A stretch of DNA of 64,000 nucleotides, taken from assembly GCA_016212165.1 (NCBI GenBank), contig JACRGY010000104.1, positions 1-64,000 of the forward strand, read 5' to 3'. Origin of the DNA: Nitrospirota bacterium. GTDB lineage: Bacteria; Nitrospirota; Thermodesulfovibrionia; Thermodesulfovibrionales; UBA1546. Below are positions 51,631 through 59,228 of the stretch, piece by piece; the first letter of the stretch is position 1, and every line of letters begins with the position of its first letter. Both the position numbers and the translations under genes were made by a program. The notes under the pieces were generated by a model. The model made no database searches. It saw only the letters and a program-made list of their open reading frames with translations, and was not told the origin of the DNA.

Positions 51631-53721
51631 ATGACTACAGTAGAAGTTGAGATTAAAGGCAAGAGGCTGATTATTGAGACAGGCGAGATGGCTAAACAAT
51701 CAGATGGATCAGTTGTTTTAAGGTATGGAGACACAGTTGTACTGGCTACGGCAGTTGCAGCAAAGAAACCCAGAGAAGGGCTTGATTTTTTCCCGCTGAC
51801 AGTTGATTACCAGGAGAAGACCTATTCTGCCGGCAAGATCCCCGGCGGATTCTTTAAGAGGGAAGGCAGGCCGACTGAAAAAGAAGTCCTGACATCCCGC
51901 CTGATAGACCGCCCGATTCGTCCGCTTTTCCCGAAAGGATTTTATTGTGAAACACAGGGTATAGTACAGGTTCTTTCATACGGCGACGAGAATGTATCCG
52001 ACATCCTTGGAATAATCGGCATATCTGCTGCGCTGATGATTTCCGATATCCCGTTTAAGGGGCCGATTGCAGCTGTTAAGGTGGGAAGGGTTAACGGAGA
52101 GTTTATTGTTAATCCGGACCTGTCTGAAGCAGGAAGTGTTGATATAAACCTTGTTGTTGCCGGGACAGAAAGTTCTGTTCTTATGGTGGAAGGCGAGGCG
52201 ATGGAAGTTCAGGAGGAGGCGCTCCTTAAGGCTATAGATTATGCACATGCAGAGATAAAGCGTATTATTGCAGTGCAGAAAGACCTGAGGGAAAAGGTCG
52301 GCAGGGCAAAACGTACGTTAACCCCGCCTGTATTTGATGAGGAACTCAGAAAGAATGTAGAGGCGCATGTCCTTGGAAAAATGAAAGACGCGGTCAAGAT
52401 CCCCGGCAAACAGAGGAGACAGGAGGTGCTTGATATTATGCTGGCTGAAACAATCAAGCATTTTAATACACCTGAGAAGGATATGACCAAGGAAATAGCT
52501 GATGCATTTTTTGAACTTGAAAAGAACCTTGTTAGAAGGATGATTATAGAGGAAGGAATCAGGGCTGACGGCAGAAGGCCTGATGAGATAAGACATATAA
52601 CCTCAAGGGTAGGAATACTGCCGAGGACTCATGGCTCAGCGCTTTTCGTAAGGGGCGAGACACAGGCGCTTGCCGTAGCAACCCTCGGCACTGCGGATGA
52701 TGAACAGAGAATAGACTCGCTCGATGGAGAAAGCCATAAGTCATTTATGCTTCATTATAATTTCCCGCCGTTCAGCGTTGGAGAGGTCAAACCTTTGCGC
52801 TCTCCGGGCAGGCGCGAGATTGGGCATGGAGCGCTTGCTGAAAGGGCCTTAAGGGCTGTAATTCCGCCTAAAGAGGCATTCCCTTACACTATCAGGATTG
52901 TTTCGGACATACTTGAATCCAATGGCTCGTCTTCGATGGCAACCGTATGCGGCGGAACACTGGCGCTTATGGATGCAGGTGTTCCAATAAAGGCGCCTGT
53001 GGCAGGTATTGCGATGGGATTGATACAGGAAGGCGACAAGAATATTGTTCTTACAGATATACTTGGATTGGAAGACCATCTTGGCGACATGGATTTTAAG
53101 GTTACAGGAACAGAGAAGGGTGTGACAGCATTCCAGCTTGATGTAAAGACAGGCGGTATAAACGCTGATATTATGGAGAAGGCGCTTGAACAGGCAAGAC
53201 AGGGAAGGCTTTTCATCCTTAATAAGATAAAAGAGGTGATTACATCACCGAGGGAAAAGTTGTCTCCGTACGCACCGCGGATATATACAATGCAGATTAA
53301 ACAGGAAAAGATAAGGGATGTCATAGGAACAGGCGGCAAGGTTATAAGGGGAATAATAGAGAAGACAGGGGTTAAGATAAACATTGATGATGCAGGCGTG
53401 ATAAACATTGCATCTATTGATGAAACATCAGCCCAGAAGGCAATAGATATAATAAACGGAATCATTGAAGAGGCGGAAGTCGGGAGGATATATCTCGGGA
53501 CGGTGAAGCGTATTGTCGATTTTGGAGCATTTGTAGAGATAATACCAGGCACCGAAGGCCTTCTTCATATATCCCAGATAGATGAGAAGAGGATAGCAAA
53601 GGTAACTGATGTGCTCCACGAAGGAGAGGAAGTCCTTGTCAAAGTAATTGAGATGGACAGGACCGGCAAGATACGTTTAAGCAGAAAAGATGCACTGAGA
53701 GAAAAGGCAGCAAAAGAATAG
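51631..53721 (+). CDS. pnp: Polyribonucleotide nucleotidyltransferase
   Basis: Two RNase PH domains, KH (IGTGGKVIRGIIEKTGVKINID) and S1 (GRIYLGTVKRIVDFGAFVEIIPGTEGLLHISQI). Confidence 0.97.
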   Translation: MTTVEVEIKGKRLIIETGEMAKQSDGSVVLRYGDTVVLATAVAAKKPREGLDFFPLTVDYQEKTYSAGKIPGGFFKREGRPTEKEVLTSRLIDRPIRPLFPKGFYCETQGIVQVLSYGDENVSDILGIIGISAALMISDIPFKGPIAAVKVGRVNGEFIVNPDLSEAGSVDINLVVAGTESSVLMVEGEAMEVQEEALLKAIDYAHAEIKRIIAVQKDLREKVGRAKRTLTPPVFDEELRKNVEAHVLGKMKDAVKIPGKQRRQEVLDIMLAETIKHFNTPEKDMTKEIADAFFELEKNLVRRMIIEEGIRADGRRPDEIRHITSRVGILPRTHGSALFVRGETQALAVATLGTADDEQRIDSLDGESHKSFMLHYNFPPFSVGEVKPLRSPGRREIGHGALAERALRAVIPPKEAFPYTIRIVSDILESNGSSSMATVCGGTLALMDAGVPIKAPVAGIAMGLIQEGDKNIVLTDILGLEDHLGDMDFKVTGTEKGVTAFQLDVKTGGINADIMEKALEQARQGRLFILNKIKEVITSPREKLSPYAPRIYTMQIKQEKIRDVIGTGGKVIRGIIEKTGVKINIDDAGVINIASIDETSAQKAIDIINGIIEEAEVGRIYLGTVKRIVDFGAFVEIIPGTEGLLHISQIDEKRIAKVTDVLHEGEEVLVKVIEMDRTGKIRLSRKDALREKAAKE

Positions 53722-53758
53722 GTTCTAATTTTAGCTGAAGGTTGTCTTGTGCAGTAAA

Positions 53759-53925
53759 AAGTAGTGCTGTCTTTCGCTTTTTGTGATATTTTTCGACAGT
53801 GCTAAGTTCATTCCGCTACATCCTCGCAACTCGCCATTCGGCTCAGACAGTCGAGGCTGTAGCCGCTTCATTTCACTAAGAACTGTTACCGAAAAATATC
53901 AATGTCGCTCTAGCCAACACTACTT
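53759..53925. repeat. 167-bp imperfect palindrome between pnp and the M16 peptidase
   Basis: Outer aagtagtg/cactactt; internal perfect gatatttttcg (53785)/cgaaaaatatc (53890); cctcg/cgagg near apex. Confidence 0.85.
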
Positions 53926-53955
53926 ATTGGCGATTTGTGCCTAAGAAAGGACATT

Positions 53956-55203
53956 ATGTTCAAAAAAACATATCTTGAAAACGGCATACCTGTGGTTATG
54001 GAGCAGATTAAGAATGTCCGCTCTGTTGCTTTAGGCATATGGGTCAGGGTCGGTTCGAGAAATGAGCCGGCTGAAAAGAACGGCATATCTCATTTCCTCG
54101 AACATATGTTCTTCAAAGGAACCCAGAAGCGTTCTGCAAAGGATATAGCTATTGACACTGATTCTATCGGCGGAGACCTCAATGCGTTCACATCAAGGGA
54201 GATCACGACATTCTATATTAAGGTGCTGGACGAGTACTTTGAAAAAGGCAATGAGCTTCTGGCCGATATATTCCTGCATTCTGCATTTCCTGAAAACGAC
54301 GTGGAGAAGGAAAAGGGGATAATCAAGGAAGAGATAAAAATGGTCGAGGATACTCCTGACGATTATATCCATGACCTCTTCAACCTCGATATATGGGGTG
54401 ATGAAGGCATAGGCCAGGGTGTTCTCGGGAAAAGGAGTACGATTAAAACATTCAAAAGAGAAGACCTCTTAAGCCATATAAAGAAATATTACGGCACAAA
54501 AGATACGGTAATCGCCTGCGCTGGAAATTTCGAGTTCGATAAGCTTATTGATATGCTGAACCATAGCTTCGGCTCTCTGCGGAGAGGTTCGGAGCCCGAG
54601 AAAGGGAAGTCACCTGTATTTAGCAATAGGGTAACAGTCCACAACAAGGAGCTTTCAGAGGCTCATCTGTGCATCGGGGTAGAGGGATTGCCACAGGCAA
54701 GCGACGAAAGGTATGTGCTTTTTCTCCTTAATACAATCCTGGGCGCCGGCGTAAGCTCAAGGCTCTTTCAGGAGATAAGAGAGAAAAGAGGGCTTGCATA
54801 TTCCATCTATTCATACATATCTGCATATCTCGACACAGGCCTCTGGGCTGTCTATGCAGGCACAGGCAGGAAGAGGGTTGCGCAGGTGATGGAACTCATA
54901 GTCAAGGAGATGAGGGAACTGGCTGATAATGTGACAGAGGCCGAGCTTGAACGGGCCAAGGCACAGCTTAAGGGCAATCTTATCCTCGGCCTTGAATCAA
55001 CGTCCAGCAGGATGCAGAATATAGCAAGGCAGGAAATATACTACGGAAAATATTTTTCGCCTTCTGAGTTAATAAAGGATATCAATGCAGTAGATTTAAA
55101 GCGCGTGAAGGAACTCTCGAAAAGGCTTATGTCCAAAAACGCCTTTGCTGTCACAGTCTTCGGCCCTGTGAACGAGGGGGATATTAAGGGGATAACCGGG
55201 TAG
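53956..55203 (+). CDS. M16 family metallopeptidase (processing-peptidase-like)
   Basis: HFLEHMFFKGTQKR (HxxEH); AKERYV-type C-terminal half; ATG with aaagga SD. Confidence 0.93.
   Translation: MFKKTYLENGIPVVMEQIKNVRSVALGIWVRVGSRNEPAEKNGISHFLEHMFFKGTQKRSAKDIAIDTDSIGGDLNAFTSREITTFYIKVLDEYFEKGNELLADIFLHSAFPENDVEKEKGIIKEEIKMVEDTPDDYIHDLFNLDIWGDEGIGQGVLGKRSTIKTFKREDLLSHIKKYYGTKDTVIACAGNFEFDKLIDMLNHSFGSLRRGSEPEKGKSPVFSNRVTVHNKELSEAHLCIGVEGLPQASDERYVLFLLNTILGAGVSSRLFQEIREKRGLAYSIYSYISAYLDTGLWAVYAGTGRKRVAQVMELIVKEMRELADNVTEAELERAKAQLKGNLILGLESTSSRMQNIARQEIYYGKYFSPSELIKDINAVDLKRVKELSKRLMSKNAFAVTVFGPVNEGDIKGITG
55152..55194. repeat. Flanking duplication, copy 1 (3' end of M16 gene)
   Basis: cacagtcttcggccctgtgaacgagggggatattaaggggata; 41/43 identical to 56607-56649. 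Confidence 0.9.
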
Positions 55204-55243
55204 ACCCAATATTTTAAATAAGCAGGATCGTTGAACACTTTCC

Positions 55244-56539
55244 TTATTGCTGCCCATCGCTCAACAACCAAAGATAAAGAGGAACAGCGCGAATCTTTAT
55301 CTTTTCGACTTCGATATCCTCACGGGTTTCGCTTGTTATGATTGTGGCTTGCCTCAAGCCGAACTCCTTGCAGGCGTCGACAATACCTCTTAGCTCACGC
55401 CTCTTCGTCTTTTCATCCGCGAGCGTGTGAGACACCTGTATAACTTCTGAAACCCTGTTGCCATCTCTTGTAATGAAGTCGCATTCGTATCGTTCCCTGT
55501 AAAAATAGATTTCCCTTCCTTTTTTTCTCAGTTCAAGAAATACGATTTGCTCTATTGCCTTGCCTCTGTCATCTGAAAATCTGAAATTTACCGCGTTCAG
55601 AAGCCCGTTATCTACGCAATAGACCTTCCGCTCGCCCAGTTCCCGGCTCACGAATTTATGGGCATGCTTTTTCAGGATAAATGCCAGATAAATGCTCTGG
55701 CATGCGTCCAGATATTCATAAAGCAGGTTTTTCCCCATTTTCAGGCCGGAAGATTTCAGCTCGTTATAAATGGTGTTGACCGACAATTGTTTCGTAGAAG
55801 ATGCAAGCACCCGTTTTATGAAGAACTTCAATACGGCGGCATTCCTTATATCATATCGCTCCACAAGATCTCTGTAGATCATGACATTGAAATATTCCTG
55901 AAGCGTCTTTTCCCTTAGCTTTTCATCATAATTGACGACTTCGGGAAATCCGCCGCTGTCGAGATACTTGTGAAGACTGTTGTTGATCTTTGCCACCGAC
56001 CTTGAGCTGCGGAGGTCTACGACGATATTATTGAAACGCAAGTATTCCCCGAAAGACAGCGGAAAGACCTCGTAGCTCAGTGTCCTTCCCCTGAGACTTG
56101 TCGCAATATCGCTGCTTAAGAACCTCGAGTTGGAACCGGTGATAAAGATATTCTTTGTCGTCGAGTCATAAACCCTTCTGATAAACTTCTCCCAGTTTTC
56201 GATGTTCTGGATCTCGTCGAAAAAAAAGTGACATTCCTTCAGGTTCAGATCAGGATAAAGCTCCCTGTATGCCTGAAGGATCAGGTCGAGTTCGCCGGTT
56301 TTCAGATCCAGCCTTTCGTCTTCAAAATTCAGGTAGAGCACCTTTCTTATATCAACGCCGCTCTTTTTCAGTTTTCCGACAAGATTGAAAAGGACCGAGG
56401 TCTTGCCGCTCCGTCTGACACCTACAAGGGAGATAATCTTGCCGGAAGTCAGAGGGACTTCAACGTCCCTGTCGAAAAGCTCCGGCAAAGGCTCAACGTG
56501 AAAATCCCTTATAATGCTCTTAAGTAAATCTTTCTTCAT
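55244..56539 (-). CDS. AAA ATPase with DUF4143-like C-terminus (second, divergent copy)
   Basis: ISLVGVRRSGKTSVLFNL; FFDEIQNIENWEKFIRRVYD; IFITGSNSRFL; ERYECDFITRDGNRVSEVIQVS. Confidence 0.9.
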   Translation of the reverse strand: MKKDLLKSIIRDFHVEPLPELFDRDVEVPLTSGKIISLVGVRRSGKTSVLFNLVGKLKKSGVDIRKVLYLNFEDERLDLKTGELDLILQAYRELYPDLNLKECHFFFDEIQNIENWEKFIRRVYDSTTKNIFITGSNSRFLSSDIATSLRGRTLSYEVFPLSFGEYLRFNNIVVDLRSSRSVAKINNSLHKYLDSGGFPEVVNYDEKLREKTLQEYFNVMIYRDLVERYDIRNAAVLKFFIKRVLASSTKQLSVNTIYNELKSSGLKMGKNLLYEYLDACQSIYLAFILKKHAHKFVSRELGERKVYCVDNGLLNAVNFRFSDDRGKAIEQIVFLELRKKGREIYFYRERYECDFITRDGNRVSEVIQVSHTLADEKTKRRELRGIVDACKEFGLRQATIITSETREDIEVEKIKIRAVPLYLWLLSDGQQ

Positions 56540-56548
56540 AATAAGGAA

Positions 56549-56577
56549 ATTATACACATAATCTTCTTTATTGTAAA
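56549..56577 (-). promoter_or_regulatory. Promoter TTTACA-N17-TATAAT; -10 ends 9 nt before ATG
   Basis: Minus strand tttaca (56577-56572), tataat (56554-56549), ATG at 56539. Confidence 0.65.
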
Positions 56578-56606
56578 GAAAACATTCAAAGACCTCTCAG
56601 CGCCCT

Positions 56607-56649
56607 CACAGTCCTCGGCCCTGTGAATGAGGGGGATATTAAGGGGATA
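56607..56649. repeat. Flanking duplication, copy 2 (orphan M16 3' end)
   Basis: cacagtcctcggccctgtgaatgagggggatattaaggggata; frame reads ALTVLGPVNEGDIKGIVD*. Confidence 0.9.
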
Positions 56650-56683
56650 GTGGATTAACGCATTTGCATTTCAATTGGATAGC

Positions 56684-56835
56684 CTTCTAACTCCCCTCTT
56701 TGGTTTCCGCCTCAGCGGATTCGCCGAGGAGAAAAGGAGGGGAACAAGGGGTGGTTTGGTTAGAATGAATCTCCTTTTTCCGCTTACCACCCTGTCCTTC
56801 GGACACCCCTCCTAAAATATGAGGGGAGCTATAAG
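56684..56835. repeat. CTCCCCTC/GAGGGG-ended palindromic repeat carrying the ccgcctcagcggattcgccg core
   Basis: actcccctctttgg...aaaggagggg...atgaggggagct; core similar to copies A-C. Confidence 0.6.
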
Positions 56836-56840
56836 CGCCC

Positions 56841-56876
56841 TTGATTTTATCATGTAAAGTAGCTACAATAGCTACA
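56841..56876 (+). promoter_or_regulatory. Promoter TTGATT-N17-TACAAT with tandem TAGCTACA operator-like repeats
   Basis: tagctacaatagctacat directly over the -10. Confidence 0.6.
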
Positions 56877-56898
56877 TAGTAATCAGGGAGGTGAAAGT

Positions 56899-57183
56899 AT
56901 GCATCAGGTAGGAATAAAAGAGCTAAAAAACAGGCTGACGTATTATCTTGGTCTCACCAAAAAAGGCGACAGCATAGTGGTTACGGACAGGGGAATGCCT
57001 GTGGCGGTGCTGCACAACCTTGATGCAGTTGAAGAAAACGCCGGCATAGAAGAAAGGCTCGCGAGCCTGGCAAAGCAGGGAAAGATAAGGCTGCCCTTAA
57101 TAAACGCCAGATTGAAGCCGTTTAAGCCGATAAAAGTTAAGGGGAAGCCAATGTCTGAGACCATCATCGAGGAAAGAAGATGA
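56899..57183 (+). CDS. Phd/YefM-family antitoxin
   Basis: MHQVGIKELKNRLTYYLGLTKKGDSIVVTDRGMPVAVL. Confidence 0.88.
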   Translation: MHQVGIKELKNRLTYYLGLTKKGDSIVVTDRGMPVAVLHNLDAVEENAGIEERLASLAKQGKIRLPLINARLKPFKPIKVKGKPMSETIIEERR

Positions 57184-57614
57184 TCTATTTTGACACGAGC
57201 GCATTAGCCAAGAAATATGTCATTGAGACCGGCTCCGAAGGAATCGCCCGGCTTATGACTGAAAAATCCATTATGGCAACGTCCAAATTAACCTACCCCG
57301 AAATGCTGTCTGCGCTTACAAGGCGCAGCAGGGAAGGTGATATACCGCATTTGAAATTAAAAGAGCTGCTGACTGAATTTGAGGCTGACTGGAAGTGTCT
57401 TCTCATTATTGATTTTCAGGATGAACTTCTTGTCAGTATAAAGAGACTGATAGAAAAATATTATCTCAGGGCCGCAGACAGCATCCATCTTGCCTCTGCA
57501 TTGTGGCTGAAACACTCTACGAAGGAAAACATTACTTTTGCAGCATCTGATACAAATCTCCTGAACGCAGCAAGGTCTGAAAAATTGTCCGTATTTAATC
57601 CGCAGGACTCCTAA
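57180..57614 (+). CDS. PIN-domain toxin (VapC-like)
   Basis: MIYFDTSALAKKYVIETGSE; LRAADSIHLASALWL; FAASDTNLLNAA. Confidence 0.9.
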   Translation: MIYFDTSALAKKYVIETGSEGIARLMTEKSIMATSKLTYPEMLSALTRRSREGDIPHLKLKELLTEFEADWKCLLIIDFQDELLVSIKRLIEKYYLRAADSIHLASALWLKHSTKENITFAASDTNLLNAARSEKLSVFNPQDS

Positions 57615-57752
57615 GCAGATTGAGAGCGAAGGCTACCCCATTGTTCCATTATTTTAATCCTTCTTCGTTAGTCAAGATTAAAGACCTGACCCCCTAATTT
57701 TCTACGTTTATCCCTTTATTTATCCCTTCCGCTGGTTGGCGGTTTTGAGCCG

Positions 57753-58181
57753 CTACGAATTATCTTTTTTTGTATCCTTATTTGTGAAGCAAGGTAAGGA
57801 TTTCAACAATTCGATGGTTTTCTCCGAAATAGCACCACCTTGTTCAATCAGAATAAGATTTTTTTGAGAGATTTTAATGAGGCGCTGAAATATATAGAAA
57901 ACTCCGGCTTGAAATAGACAGAAACTACCCAGGAGGATGGTCATGAGAGATGATCGAGTCAATGGTTCTGATGATGTAAACTCTCTTATCAAAATCAAGG
58001 TGACGAACAAAAGGGAAATTCCATATATAATTTTCCAGAAAATGAGAGCGACAGAGCGCTTAGCGTGGGCTTCGCTTTGTGCATACTTTATCTTTATATT
58101 AATGATTGCGACTATAGCAGCTACAATTAAGCCTGTCAAAACGCCAATCACTATTGTAGTAAGTATATTGGAAATAATCAT
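57753..58181 (-). CDS. Hypothetical membrane protein
   Basis: Two or three TM segments; aaaggagc SD upstream of ATG on the minus strand. Confidence 0.55.
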   Translation of the reverse strand: MIISNILTTIVIGVLTGLIVAAIVAIINIKIKYAQSEAHAKRSVALIFWKIIYGISLLFVTLILIREFTSSEPLTRSSLMTILLGSFCLFQAGVFYIFQRLIKISQKNLILIEQGGAISEKTIELLKSLPCFTNKDTKKDNS

Positions 58182-58314
58182 AGCGCTCCTTTGTTTGCGG
58201 AGAGTGAATAAGCTCCTTCGATTTTTGAAACGTTATAGGAACGGTAGCATAACTTTAAATGGGTCGTCAATAAAAAAATAGCTTGACGTTATCTACTGAA
58301 GCTTACATTTATTT

Positions 58315-58336
58315 AAGGGGACAGTCGTCCCCTTTT
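58315..58336. terminator. Hairpin aaggggac-agtc-gtcccctt followed by Ts
   Basis: 8-bp perfect stem. Confidence 0.45.
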
Positions 58337-58382
58337 CTGCTCTTTAATGTTTCACATTTATCATTAGCTGGGCGTCAACTTT

Positions 58383-58415
58383 GAGATTGCCACGGACTTT
58401 GTCCTCGCAATGACA
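58383..58415 (-). repeat. Dispersed GAGATTGCC...TCGCAATGACA repeat
   Basis: Reverse complement matches 30590-30620 inside comEC. Confidence 0.75.
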
Positions 58416-58474
58416 TCAAAAGAAATACTTTTCAATGGTAATCCCCACTAAACCTGACCAATCCGCTCAACTAA

Positions 58475-58507
58475 ATACTTGACAAGGTTAGTAGGGTATT
58501 TTAAAAT
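58475..58507 (+). promoter_or_regulatory. IscR-type (Rrf2) operator overlapping promoter TTGACA-N17-TAAAAT
   Basis: atacttgacaaggttagtagggtat resembles type-1 Isc box; -10 ends 6 nt before the ATG. Confidence 0.7.
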
Positions 58508-58513
58508 TATCCT

Positions 58514-58963
58514 ATGCTCAGGTTATCTACAAAAGGACAGTATGGCGTGCGGGCCATGTTCGAAATAGCCAATGGCTATCCTGATAAGCCGGTTACTATA
58601 AAAGAGATATCGGAAAAACAGGCTGTTTCCGTTGCCTATCTCGAACAGATACTCAATAAGCTCAGGAATGGAGGGCTTATAAAAAGCATTAAGGGGCCGG
58701 GCGGCGGCTACCTGCTGAATAAAAAACCCGAGAAAATAAGTATCAGTGCAATCCTTAAGGAACTCGAAGGGCCTGTTGCCATCACATCCTGTCTGGATCC
58801 GAAGGAGGGATGTGTCAGGGTGGACGGGTGTGTTACTTATATGCTCTGGAAATCTCTCGGAGAAAAGATAGAGGGGTTTCTGGATACGGTCTCTCTGAAG
58901 GACTTGATTACAGGCGCGCTTTTAGAAAGAACGGCCGGGAAAATTAAGAAAAAGGCCTGCTAA
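58514..58963 (+). CDS. iscR: Rrf2-family regulator, IscR-like
   Basis: MLRLSTKGQYGVRAMFEIA; CLDPKEGCVRVDGC cysteine cluster. Confidence 0.9.
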   Translation: MLRLSTKGQYGVRAMFEIANGYPDKPVTIKEISEKQAVSVAYLEQILNKLRNGGLIKSIKGPGGGYLLNKKPEKISISAILKELEGPVAITSCLDPKEGCVRVDGCVTYMLWKSLGEKIEGFLDTVSLKDLITGALLERTAGKIKKKAC

Positions 58964-58970
58964 TTTAAAA

Positions 58971-59228
58971 ATGAAATTCGTAGAAGATTTGAAGGCAGAT
59001 GTAACAACTGATATAGTTTATATGATGTGCCCGATGCACCTGCTGAAGCTGGAAGAGAAGATACACGAACTTGACGATGGACAGATACTGGAAATCATGA
59101 CAGACTATGACGGAGCGCTTGAAGATATTCCGGGCTGGTGTGAAAAGACAGGCAATGAATTTTTAGGGATTAAGGAAACGGAAGATTTTTATAAATTTTA
59201 TATAAGAAAGAAGGTGCGTAAGCAATGA
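58971..59228 (+). CDS. TusA-like sulfur-carrier protein
   Basis: VYMMCPMHLLKLEEKIHELDDGQILEIMTDYDGALEDIPGWCEKTGNEFLGIKETEDFYKFYIRK. Confidence 0.78.
   Translation: MKFVEDLKADVTTDIVYMMCPMHLLKLEEKIHELDDGQILEIMTDYDGALEDIPGWCEKTGNEFLGIKETEDFYKFYIRKKVRKQ

Noticed and set aside
53747-53940. TTGTGC on both sides of the 167-bp palindrome as a target-site duplication
   Set aside because: The hexamers are not adjacent to the palindrome ends and their distances differ.
57668-57692. gtcaagattaaagacctgaccccct as a regulatory site
   Set aside because: Looks like a fragment of a dispersed repeat with no second copy visible in this window.
57937-58281. Plus-strand 114-aa ORF overlapping 57753-58181
   Set aside because: The minus-strand ORF has a good SD (aaaggagc) and membrane-protein composition; the plus ORF mirrors it.
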